Below, in pieces: positions 51,172 through 58,638 of a DNA stretch of 64,000 bases. Position 1 is the first letter of the stretch, and the number at the start of each line of letters is the position of its first letter. The DNA is from Micromonospora peucetia (GTDB taxonomy: Bacteria > Actinomycetota > Actinomycetes > Mycobacteriales > Micromonosporaceae), in NCBI RefSeq assembly GCF_900091625.1, contig NZ_FMIC01000002.1, positions 4,464,001 to 4,528,000 on the forward strand, given 5' to 3'. A model generated the notes under the pieces. That model had not been told where the DNA came from, ran no database searches, and saw only the letters and a list, made by a program, of their open reading frames with translations. Both the position numbers and the translations under genes were made by a program.

Positions 51172-51324
51172 TCAGGTGGGCTGGGAAACTGCCGACCCGA
51201 CCCGTATCGACTCGCCGGCCGCCAGTAGGAGCACGAGGGCGATCACGTAGGCCGCGACGTGGTTGGGGAGAATCCGAGCTGTAGCCGCCGAGTTCTTCCA
51301 GATTGCCCAGTTCGTCGTCCACAA
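51172..51324 (-). CDS. possible 50-residue small membrane protein
   Basis: A TTG-initiated frame encodes WTTNWAIWKNSAATARILP, then one hydrophobic helix HVAAYVIALVLLLAAG and a short polar tail ending SQPT. The helix is convincing, but there is no ribosome site and codon use is only moderately biased. It may be a remnant or chance. Nothing else coding is visible between 51047 and 51432. Confidence 0.2.
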   Translation of the reverse strand: MWTTNWAIWKNSAATARILPNHVAAYVIALVLLLAAGESIRVGSAVSQPT

Positions 51325-51432
51325 AGTGCCAACGCGGACCCCGTTACGTTATATGGACCGACTTGCGCGGTCGCCGCGGCGGGAGCACCAGGTAGACCGA
51401 CCGGGAGCAAGCATTCTCGAAGAGGACGCTGT

Positions 51433-51546
51433 GTGCTCGATTATGCAAACATCGCAATATGGTTGCCCGGAGAAAGGGCAAGCCGGACGGTCCGCGCATA
51501 CGGCGGTTCGGTGAGATTTCTCGTCGGTGGATTAACTAAGGAGTGA
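51433..51546 (+). CDS. possible 37-residue peptide upstream of the methyltransferase
   Basis: A GTG at 51433 with AGAGG 7 bases upstream opens a 37-codon frame. It begins VLDYANIAIWLPGERASR and ends GGSVRFLVGGLTKE, with its stop 4 bases before the methyltransferase ATG; the AAGGAG of that gene lies inside its last codons. The location fits a precursor peptide for the two modifying enzymes. A second frame through the same bases (from ATG 51445) is shorter. Evidence is positional only. Confidence 0.3.
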   Translation: MLDYANIAIWLPGERASRTVRAYGGSVRFLVGGLTKE

Positions 51547-51550
51547 GGGT

Positions 51551-53092
51551 ATGGCTGGTTCCGACACCAATCCAGTCGCCACACTGGTCGACTCATTCGT
51601 CGCCGCGCCTTCAGGCGAATTAGAGGAGGCATACCAGCGGCTCGTCGCTGCGCTGTGGCGGCCCGGCGATTCGACCGAGCTCGCACTGCCCGCGGTACCA
51701 CATCTTGTGGCGTGCCTGGACCAGGTGGACGAACTGCGGCAGGGGCATCTTTCGATCCTCCTCGGGCTGCTCGCCGAGGCAGAGAATCCGGCCGCAGGCG
51801 GCAAGTTGAAGTCGGCGGTCCGCGCCGGGCTCGACCGCTATCTCGAACTGTGGCGGCGTGCCCCGAAAGGGCTGGGTCTCTCACATGGCCTGCAGTATCT
51901 CGTCGCGCATTTTCCCGACGACAGGCACCGCGTCCTCGCGGTGGCCGACGAACTCGGCCTCGAATTCGACGACCGGGCGCGGCTGGATCGTGCCCTGCTC
52001 CCGTTCGACCCCAACGACCCGGAGCCGGACATCGGCCGCGTGTTCCCCTATCCGGCGGCCTGGGAGATGGAGGAGTCCGAGCGTGCGCACGACCGAGCGC
52101 ACATCAAGACGCTGAATGCCGAGCAGATCGAGGCGCAATGGCATAAGGACACCTCCTCCGTGCTGGCATTCACCGGCGCGAAGGCGTACTGGGCGGTGCT
52201 GAATGGCGCGCCGACGCCGATCGAGCCCGACTCGCTCGCGCCACGCTACCCGGATCCGCCGGAAGCGGATATCGAGATCTTTCGCAGGCACGAGGCGGTA
52301 TTCCGCTGTCCGCAATGCGGCGGCGGTCTGGCGTTCGAGTCCGGGTTCGCCCGCTGCGCCGGCTGCGCCGAGAAATATCCGATCATGCAGGGGATGCTCT
52401 ACTTCACCGCACCGGACGGCGACGCGGGTCTCCAGTCCCAGCTTCTGAAGATCCCCACCATGTCCCATTTCATCGAGGCGAAGGCCCGGCCCAATTTCAA
52501 GCGGCTGTGCGGCTTCACCTGGGACGGGCCGGTGTCGGCCGACTTCGAGGCGAAGCGCATCGCCGAGCTCGTACGGCCGGCGGAGGGGCCGGTGCTCGAC
52601 CTCTGCGCCGGACCGGGCGGGTTCACGATGGCCCTCGCTCAGGCCGTCGGGCATCAGAGAGTGATCGCGCTGGACATGCTGCCGACGATGCTTGCGTCGA
52701 TGCGGGACCGGTTGCCGGAGGTGCCCGCGGTCGTGACGAATGCGCGGAACCTTCCGTTCGGCGACGACACACTGGGTGCGGTGATGTGCTGGAACGGGCC
52801 GCACGCGATGCTCTACGAGGACACCGCCCCGGTGTTCGCCGAGATCGCCCGGTGCCTGAAACCCGGAGGCACGTTCACGACCTACAGCTTTCGCAACTCC
52901 GAGGACCCGATCTATCGGCACTTCGTCGCTTCGATTCACCTCCCGCAGGCCGAGCACGGTCTTGAAATGTACGACCTCGACGAATTCAAGGGATGGCTGG
53001 AGCAGGCCGGGCTCGTTGTGCGCGAAGAGTCGTCCATCGGCCTGGCATTTTTCATCAACGCGGAAAAGCGTGCGCCAGGAGAGCGGGCATGA
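51551..53092 (+). CDS. HEAT-like / zinc-ribbon / class I SAM methyltransferase
   Basis: A 513-residue protein in three parts. Residues 1-170 are helical and HEAT-like (LALPAVPHLVACLDQVDELRQGHLSILLGLLAEAE). Near residue 255 a zinc ribbon has two CxxC pairs (CPQCGG and CAGC). From about 345 on there is a class I methyltransferase with motif I VLDLCAGPGGFTMAL, ALDMLP, NLPFGDDTLGAVMCWN and CLKPGGTF. AAGGAG lies 7 bases before the ATG. The stop overlaps the radical SAM gene (ATGA), so the two enzymes surely work together. The substrate is unknown; a peptide or small molecule is possible. Confidence 0.8.
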   Translation: MAGSDTNPVATLVDSFVAAPSGELEEAYQRLVAALWRPGDSTELALPAVPHLVACLDQVDELRQGHLSILLGLLAEAENPAAGGKLKSAVRAGLDRYLELWRRAPKGLGLSHGLQYLVAHFPDDRHRVLAVADELGLEFDDRARLDRALLPFDPNDPEPDIGRVFPYPAAWEMEESERAHDRAHIKTLNAEQIEAQWHKDTSSVLAFTGAKAYWAVLNGAPTPIEPDSLAPRYPDPPEADIEIFRRHEAVFRCPQCGGGLAFESGFARCAGCAEKYPIMQGMLYFTAPDGDAGLQSQLLKIPTMSHFIEAKARPNFKRLCGFTWDGPVSADFEAKRIAELVRPAEGPVLDLCAGPGGFTMALAQAVGHQRVIALDMLPTMLASMRDRLPEVPAVVTNARNLPFGDDTLGAVMCWNGPHAMLYEDTAPVFAEIARCLKPGGTFTTYSFRNSEDPIYRHFVASIHLPQAEHGLEMYDLDEFKGWLEQAGLVVREESSIGLAFFINAEKRAPGERA

Positions 53093-54993
53093 AGAGCGAG
53101 ACGACCGCCGGGTTGAAGATCAGATTGGTGCAGCAGGGCGCTTGGGACATGCCGGTCGACTCGATGCCGCTCGCCGTCGGCTATCTGAAGGCGGTGATCG
53201 ACGCCGACGTCGACCTCACCGGAGAGGTCGAGGCGGAGATCTCCAACTTCCGCGGCGGCGCGCAGTTGCAGGACATGGCCAAGGAACTGCTGAGCGGTGA
53301 AATCCCCGACGTGCTGGCGTTCTCCGTGCTCGGTTGGAACTACCGTAGCTTCGGAGCCCTGGCCGAGACGTTCAAGCAGGTCAATAAGCGCGGACTGGTG
53401 GTTTTCGGCGGAAACCATGTTGCCTACCAGTCCGAACGGGTTTTCCGTGAATTCCCGTGGGTCGACGTCGTGGTCAACGGCGAGGGCGAACACACCTTCC
53501 ACGAGCTGGTGACCCACATACTCGAGAATCGGGAATTCGACCCGGTGCACGTACTGGGAATCTCCTACCGGCGCCCAGACGGCACGCACCACACCACGCC
53601 CGATCGCGACCGGATCGAAAACCTGGACGTGGTGCCGTCCCCCTTCCTGACCGGCGCCATCCCGATGGCCGACGCCACCGGGAACTTCCGCTACGACGTA
53701 GCGCTGATGGAGACCAACCGCGGTTGTCCGTACAAGTGCTCGTTCTGCTACTGGGGCGGCGCGATCGGCCAGAAGATGCGGTCCTTCTCCACCGAGCGGC
53801 TCGCCGCCGAGCTGGATATGTTCGGCTTTTACAAGGCTCCGTCGCTCGTGCTCTGCGACTCCAACTTCGGGTTGCTCGAGGCGGACGAGGAGTTTGTCGA
53901 GCTAGTGATCAAGACCAAGGAGAAGTACGGCTATCCCCAGGCGTTGATCACCAGCTGGGCGAAGAACAAGTCGCCGCGGTTCTACAAGATCGTGCGGGAA
54001 CTCAAACAGCACGGCCTGCACGGCCTGTTCACGCTGGCGCTGCAGACTCTGGACGACGCGGCGCTGACCGACATGCTCCGCAAGAACATGAAGGTCAACC
54101 AGTGGGAGAGCATGGCCGACTGGCTCCATGAAGAGGGCCTGGAATGCTACGGCGAGCTGATCTGGGGAGCGCCGGGGGAGACCGTGGAGTCGTTCCTTCG
54201 CGGCTACGACAGGCTCGCCAAGAAGGTCTCCCGGATCGCGGTTTACCCGATGCTGGTGCTCCCCAACACCGCGTACGCGGAGAACCGGGAGATGCACGGG
54301 TTCGTCACGATCCGCGGCGAGGACGATGACTTCGAGTACGTGCTGGCCAACCGGACCTCCACCCTGTCGGAGAACATGGATATGCAGCGGTTCGTGTTCT
54401 GGGCCCGGGTGCTCGGGGAGCAGCAGTTCCTGCGGCACGTCTGGCGGCCGCTGTTCGACGTGCTCGAGATGACCCAGTCTCAGGTCATCCAGGGTCTCAA
54501 GGCGTACATCGAGCGGTCCGACGACCCGGCCGCCGTCGCGTTTCGTGCGAAGCTGCCGCTGCTCGCGGAGTCGCCGGCCATCGCCGAGGCGCTCCGGGAC
54601 CTGCACAGCCAGCCGGAGCTGCGCGAGCTGGTCCGGCGGTGGTGGCTCGAGGAGATCGTGCCCACGTTCCCCGAGCGGTGGCAGGAGTTCGCAAAGGCGC
54701 TGTACGAGTTCGAGGGCTGGTCGCGGCAGGTCTATGTGGAGCCGGGCGGGGAACTGCCTCCGGGCTGGCACGACGCCGACAAGGACGGCGTTCACTGGTA
54801 CGAGAGTGATTTGGTGTCATTCCGCTACGACGTGCAGGCGGCGCTGGAGAACTGGCCAGGGACGCTGGAATCTGGGCCCTCGGAGGAGCCCACCACCTTC
54901 GTGTTCTCGGCCCGCCCGGGCTACTACGAGAACCTGGACAACTACGAGACCGCCTCATTCCATCTGGCGACTCCCAGCCGGGTTCCTCGCTGA
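53089..54993 (+). CDS. B12-binding radical SAM enzyme
   Basis: A 634-residue enzyme. Residues 1-150 form a cobalamin-binding-like domain (VLAFSVLGWNYRSFGALAE, VVFGGNHVAYQSE, VNGEGEHTFHELV) without the DxHxxG motif, as in class B methyltransferases. The radical SAM core has Cys213, Cys217 and Cys220 in NRGCPYKCSFCYWGG and the later ELIWGAPGET segment. A C-terminal domain of about 180 residues is unrecognised. Such enzymes methylate unactivated carbons or rearrange substrates in antibiotic and RiPP pathways. It overlaps the methyltransferase gene, and an AGGAGA site precedes the ATG at 53089. Confidence 0.88.
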   Translation: MKSETTAGLKIRLVQQGAWDMPVDSMPLAVGYLKAVIDADVDLTGEVEAEISNFRGGAQLQDMAKELLSGEIPDVLAFSVLGWNYRSFGALAETFKQVNKRGLVVFGGNHVAYQSERVFREFPWVDVVVNGEGEHTFHELVTHILENREFDPVHVLGISYRRPDGTHHTTPDRDRIENLDVVPSPFLTGAIPMADATGNFRYDVALMETNRGCPYKCSFCYWGGAIGQKMRSFSTERLAAELDMFGFYKAPSLVLCDSNFGLLEADEEFVELVIKTKEKYGYPQALITSWAKNKSPRFYKIVRELKQHGLHGLFTLALQTLDDAALTDMLRKNMKVNQWESMADWLHEEGLECYGELIWGAPGETVESFLRGYDRLAKKVSRIAVYPMLVLPNTAYAENREMHGFVTIRGEDDDFEYVLANRTSTLSENMDMQRFVFWARVLGEQQFLRHVWRPLFDVLEMTQSQVIQGLKAYIERSDDPAAVAFRAKLPLLAESPAIAEALRDLHSQPELRELVRRWWLEEIVPTFPERWQEFAKALYEFEGWSRQVYVEPGGELPPGWHDADKDGVHWYESDLVSFRYDVQAALENWPGTLESGPSEEPTTFVFSARPGYYENLDNYETASFHLATPSRVPR

Positions 54994-55018
54994 GCCCTGG
55001 CCGTGATCCGCGGCCGCC

Positions 55019-55047
55019 GTTCGGGTCGGTGGTGAGCCGACCCGAAC
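55019..55047 (+). terminator. hairpin terminator after the radical SAM gene
   Basis: GTTCGGGTCGG pairs perfectly with CCGACCCGAAC around a 7-base loop, beginning 26 bases after the radical SAM stop. It probably ends the methyltransferase-radical SAM transcript and may also serve the convergent ferredoxin-like frame. Confidence 0.65.
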
Positions 55048-55109
55048 GTGGGCCACCCGGGCAGGAAGTCGAACGGGACGGCCACGGGGCTCGCGCCCCG
55101 GACGGCGGG

Positions 55110-55274
55110 TCACCGAGCGATCGGGGCGCCGTCGGCGGCGTTCCGCACGCTGATCGCTCCCGACGGGCAGGATTCGGCGGCTTCGAGCACGGCGTCGTCG
55201 GGGTCGATCTCCTCGGCGACCGGCTGCGATACGCCGGTGTCGAGACAGAAGCGGTCTCCGCGATCGATTCGCAC
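55110..55274 (-). CDS. ferredoxin-like small protein (start uncertain)
   Basis: The frame ends DPDDAVLEAAESCPSGAISV followed by an Ala/Asp tail, the usual last cluster-binding Cys-Pro and GAI of small actinobacterial [3Fe-4S]/[4Fe-4S] ferredoxins. Only one further Cys (RFCLDTG) is visible upstream, so either the N-terminal cluster motif lies in an upstream extension of the frame or the gene is truncated. GTG 55274 gives 54 residues. It faces the radical SAM gene and could reduce it, but that is conjecture. Confidence 0.35.
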   Translation of the reverse strand: MRIDRGDRFCLDTGVSQPVAEEIDPDDAVLEAAESCPSGAISVRNAADGAPIAR

Positions 55275-55539
55275 CCCACCGCGACCGTCCTCCCACCGCC
55301 GGTGCTGGCCGGGCCCGAGTCGCAGGTGTTCTTCACGGCGGCGATCGAGACAGAGACCATCGCCAGAGAGGGCGCGGACGGTTCTTAAGCCCGTTACGCA
55401 AAATGGGATGGCACGGGAATCACGTCCATGCCGGACGGTACTGGATGTGGGTGTGGAGCCATCGCTAGTGCCTTGACCACAAACGTTCGCGGTCTTGCTT
55501 GGCCCACGACACCGAGCATTGCCGGTACGCTGAACCATC

Positions 55540-56232
55540 ATGATCGACCCGCGGCCGACTCCACAGCCCCTCCCTGCCGAGCGTGTGCTGGAACTTGCCG
55601 CGCCGATGCTTGCCGAGGTGGGTGGCGAGTGGCGGCTGACCGACGGGCCGATGCTGCGGTCGGGATCGTTGGGCGTTCGGGTTCTTCCGGCGGACAGCGA
55701 CGATTACCGTCACCTGGACCTGGAAATCCTGCTGAATGTGGACCGGCCTGACGTGCCAACGGTCGCCGACTGCACGCTTGGCCTCGCGGCCGATCCGGTC
55801 GAGGCGGCCCGTCAGGCGATCCAGGCGTGGATTGAGACCTGCCTGGTGACGGTCCTGGAAATGATCGAGCAGCGAGGGCGACTGGCGAACCACTTCAGGT
55901 CCGGCGACCAGGGCGGGTTCGCCGGCTGGCATGCGATCGTTGGCAGTGCGACCGGATGGTCCGCCGACGGATCGCAGGGCAAGCAGGAGTGGCTCGCCGA
56001 GGCGATGCCGTGGTCGACCCTGGCGCCGGTGATCGCGGCCGGGCTCGACCGCCCATACCTCAATGGCGTTCGTATGCTGGTCGGCCAGGGTGGTGCCTTC
56101 ACCGACTGTGAGGTCCGGATCAACGGCCGGCGGCACGAACCGTCCGCTGCGGCGCTCGCAGCCCTGGACTGGCCACGCACCGACCGTTTCGGCCTGGCAC
56201 GCACCTTCGTCCTCCTGGTCGGCCCTGACTAG
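55540..56232 (+). CDS. DUF6348 family protein
   Basis: A 230-residue intact protein. The core LDLEILLNVDRPDVPTVADC, GLAADPVEAARQAIQAWIE, GDQGGFAGWHAIVGSATGW, KQEWLAEAMPW, YLNGVRMLVGQGGAFTDCEVRINGR is the DUF6348 pattern. No catalytic motif, signal peptide or membrane helix is visible. Function is unknown; the family is common in Streptomyces and Micromonospora and resembles small immunity or polymorphic-toxin-associated proteins in gene style only. Confidence 0.75.
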   Translation: MIDPRPTPQPLPAERVLELAAPMLAEVGGEWRLTDGPMLRSGSLGVRVLPADSDDYRHLDLEILLNVDRPDVPTVADCTLGLAADPVEAARQAIQAWIETCLVTVLEMIEQRGRLANHFRSGDQGGFAGWHAIVGSATGWSADGSQGKQEWLAEAMPWSTLAPVIAAGLDRPYLNGVRMLVGQGGAFTDCEVRINGRRHEPSAAALAALDWPRTDRFGLARTFVLLVGPD

Positions 56233-56234
56233 TG

Positions 56235-56698
56235 CCCCGATAACCTGGTATTCCGGCAAGCACCGTGACTTCGGCGCGAACGTACGAGCAATCATGCGAC
56301 CGGACGGGCTGCCGGTCTGGACCTCGTCGGCGCTGCCCGGGCACCTACACGACACCTGCTGCGCCCGCGAGCTCGGGGCGACCGCCGCGCTGAACTGGTC
56401 CGCCGCCGAGCTGGACCTACCGGCACTGGCCGACTTCGGCCACGAAAACACCGGTCACGGCATCAAGGTTCCGGTCAAGCAGCCTGCTGACGGCAGCCGA
56501 CTCGCGCCTGACAACCGTGCCTACAACCGGCTGTTGCGCGGCCTGCGCGGGCAGGGCGACGCGGCTTCGCCATCCTGATCGGACGCTGTAGAACGCTACG
56601 GCACACCACCGCCGGCCCGCGGTGGATCGGCGACATCGTCGCCGCCGCGCTGCACCTGAGCCGTTTCGGATACAAGTATCTACCGCAAGGTCGCTGAG
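56235..56698 (+). pseudogene. IS5-type transposase, C-terminal half, frameshifted
   Basis: The frame gives ITWYSGKHRDFGANVRAIM, RPDGLPVWTSSALPGHLHD and ELDLPALADFGHENTGHGI, the DDE domain of an IS5-group transposase. A shift near 56560 leads to RGFAILIGRCRTLRHTTAGP and IGDIVAAALHLSRFGYKY at the true C terminus. The N-terminal half is missing. It sits directly after the DUF6348 stop. Confidence 0.8.
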
Positions 56699-56704
56699 AT
56701 CAGC

Positions 56705-57064
56705 TCACTGGCCGAATGTGGAGCGTAGGTTCGCGTTGATCAGTTCGTTGAGCCGCTTGCGTAGGTGCCCCAGCAGCGACGGGTCGGGCAAGGGCTCGGC
56801 GGCCAACAGCGTCCAGCGCAACCGCGTGCCTTGTGCACCGCCGGGCACCAGGTCGAAACGCACCTGAGCGTCGGGTCGCCTGGGCCATAGTGACGACCAC
56901 ACGACCAGGCGCGGGTGCTCCGCGTGCAGGATCTGCGGAGTTCGCTCGTCGTCGAGCAGCCGCAGCCAGGGACGCGCCGGGTCGCGGTCAGGCTCGGTGA
57001 GCGCCTCGAAGACGATGCCCGGTGGGGGTGGCTGGCTACGTGTGCGGCTGCCGACTTCGAGCAT
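56705..57064 (-). CDS. conserved SRPBCC-like hypothetical protein
   Basis: A 119-residue intact protein (MLEVGSRTRSQPPPPGIVFEAL, RLVVWSSLWPRRPDAQVRFDLV, RLRWTLLAAEPLPDPSLLGHLRKRLNELINANLRSTFGQ). The layout fits a small START/SRPBCC-type ligand-binding fold common in actinobacteria. No function is known. It lies between two transposase pieces but shows no damage. Confidence 0.7.
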   Translation of the reverse strand: MLEVGSRTRSQPPPPGIVFEALTEPDRDPARPWLRLLDDERTPQILHAEHPRLVVWSSLWPRRPDAQVRFDLVPGGAQGTRLRWTLLAAEPLPDPSLLGHLRKRLNELINANLRSTFGQ

Positions 57065-57148
57065 GCCTCAGAGTATGGGCGAACAGCTCATCGTGATGAA
57101 GGGCGCCTGATCAGGAAGCGTGGCAGCGTGTCGCCGCTCCAGCTGGAA

Positions 57149-57206
57149 CGAAGCTCCCGGTAGGACAGCAGTCGACCAAGAACGACCGCCCAGTACGGGA
57201 GCTTCG
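57149..57206. repeat. 11-base inverted repeat at the left end of the transposase fragment
   Basis: CGAAGCTCCCG at 57149-57159 and its exact complement CGGGAGCTTCG at 57196-57206 flank 36 bases, directly in front of the TTG start of the transposase fragment. This may be a terminal repeat or a hairpin that shields the transposase ribosome site. Confidence 0.5.
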
Positions 57207-57530
57207 TTGCTGACCTATCCTGCCAGCGTTCCGCTGTCCACGCGCAGCCTGACCCGCCTGACCGAGCTGATCCGTGACCGGCGCCGCACGCTGGGCGGGC
57301 GCTGGCGCAGGCTGCCCGCGCAGCGGCAGGTGCTGATGGCCCTGGCAGATCTGCGTAACGGCGACACCCTCACCCGCCTCGCGGCCGGCTTCGAAGTGTC
57401 GGTCGCCACCGGGTGGCGGTACCTGCGCGAAGCCGTCGACCTGCTCGCCGCCTGCGCAGACGACTCCACCGCCGCGATGCGTCGAGCCGCTCGCCTGGCG
57501 TAGGCCATCCTCGATGTCCTCCTCCCCAGA
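57207..57530 (+). pseudogene. IS5-type transposase, N-terminal half, truncated
   Basis: From TTG 57207 the frame gives LLTYPASVPLSTRSLTRLTE, ELIRDRRRTLGGRWRRLPAQ and AAGFEVSVATGWRYLREAVD, the HTH part of an IS5-group transposase. A TAG replaces a Tyr codon at 57501-57503 (RLA*AILD), and homology stops within a few codons. The C-terminal catalytic part is absent here; a piece of similar type lies upstream at 56235. Confidence 0.8.
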
Positions 57531-57549
57531 CGGTGACCGTCCCGGCGGG

Positions 57550-58440
57550 TCAGTTCAGGGGCTTGCGGACGGTGATGATCGCGTAGCCGACCTGGCCCGC
57601 CGCCTGTATGAAGTAGGACTCCATCGCCTGTCGGTGTTCGTCGACCCTGGCCTCGCCGAACCGGCCGACCAGCTCGTCGCGCCGCGTATCCAGGGCCTGC
57701 AGGTACCTGGACCCCATCCCGACCACCCGCGGCCCACACTGGAGGTACTCCACCAGCTCGAACCCGGCCTCTCGCAACGGGTCCAGCCACTCGGGCACCG
57801 ACAGCAGCCAGTTCGCCCCGGAACTGGCGGCGAACTGGCCGGCGGCCACGACGCTGAGCCCTTCCCGGGTGGGCTCGGTCAAGGCCAGCCGGCCGCCAGG
57901 GCGCAGCACCCGGTGCAGGCCGCTGAGCGCATGCCCGAGATCGCTGACATAGACGAGGGACTCCATCGCCACCATTGCGTCGAAGCTGCCGTCCGGGAAG
58001 TCCAGCGAACTGAAGTTGACAGACCGGAACGTGACCTGGTCGGTCAGGCCGGCCGCCTGGGCACGGGCATGCGCCTCGGCCACCTGATGGACGCTGAAAT
58101 TGACGCCGGTGACCTGCACCCCGTATTCGGTGGCGAGCTGGATCGCCGGGGCGCCGAGGCCGCAACCGACGTCGAGGACCCGCTCGCCCTTGCGTAGCCG
58201 CAGCGAATCCGCCACTTTGCGGGTCAGTCGCTGCGACGCCTCGATCATCGGAATCTGGTCCTCGTCGTCGTACCAGTAGGCCTGATGGCACTGGCCGTCG
58301 TTGAACGCATCCTGCATGGCGAAGAACTCGTCGAACATCGCGGCTGGTGACCTCTGCGTGCCTGGCGGCGTTGACCAGGGCTTCGCTGCTTCGGTCTCGT
58401 TCATCTCCGGCGTCTCGCCAGTGGTTGTCGCGCTCTCCAT
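57550..58440 (-). CDS. class I SAM-dependent methyltransferase
   Basis: A 296-residue methyltransferase with motif I VLDVGCGLGAPAIQLA near residue 88, then VTGVNFSVHQVAEAHARAQ, VNFSSLDFPDGSFDAMVAMESL and VLRPGGRLALTEP. The YWYDDEDQIPMIEASQRLTRKVADSL segment in front is typical of natural-product O- or C-methyltransferases (sugar, rifamycin and tocopherol types). AGAGGAG lies close before ATG 58440; an ATG 36 bases later is possible. It follows a solute-binding-like gene on the same strand after about 200 bases. Substrate unknown. Confidence 0.82.
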   Translation of the reverse strand: MESATTTGETPEMNETEAAKPWSTPPGTQRSPAAMFDEFFAMQDAFNDGQCHQAYWYDDEDQIPMIEASQRLTRKVADSLRLRKGERVLDVGCGLGAPAIQLATEYGVQVTGVNFSVHQVAEAHARAQAAGLTDQVTFRSVNFSSLDFPDGSFDAMVAMESLVYVSDLGHALSGLHRVLRPGGRLALTEPTREGLSVVAAGQFAASSGANWLLSVPEWLDPLREAGFELVEYLQCGPRVVGMGSRYLQALDTRRDELVGRFGEARVDEHRQAMESYFIQAAGQVGYAIITVRKPLN

Positions 58441-58638
58441 GGCTCCTCTTCCTCACGCGGTGGGACCGGGCCCACCGAGGCCCTCGCTCCATGGTTCGCG
58501 GTGGTGGTGGTGGCACGCACCTTCGTTGTTGCGCCGGTCGGACCAGCGCCCGGCACTTCTTCAGACCATCCCAGACGAGCGACAGGTGACGATGAGGTTG
58601 CTCCACAGCTGGGTGGCGGCGGCACCGGCTTCGTTCTG

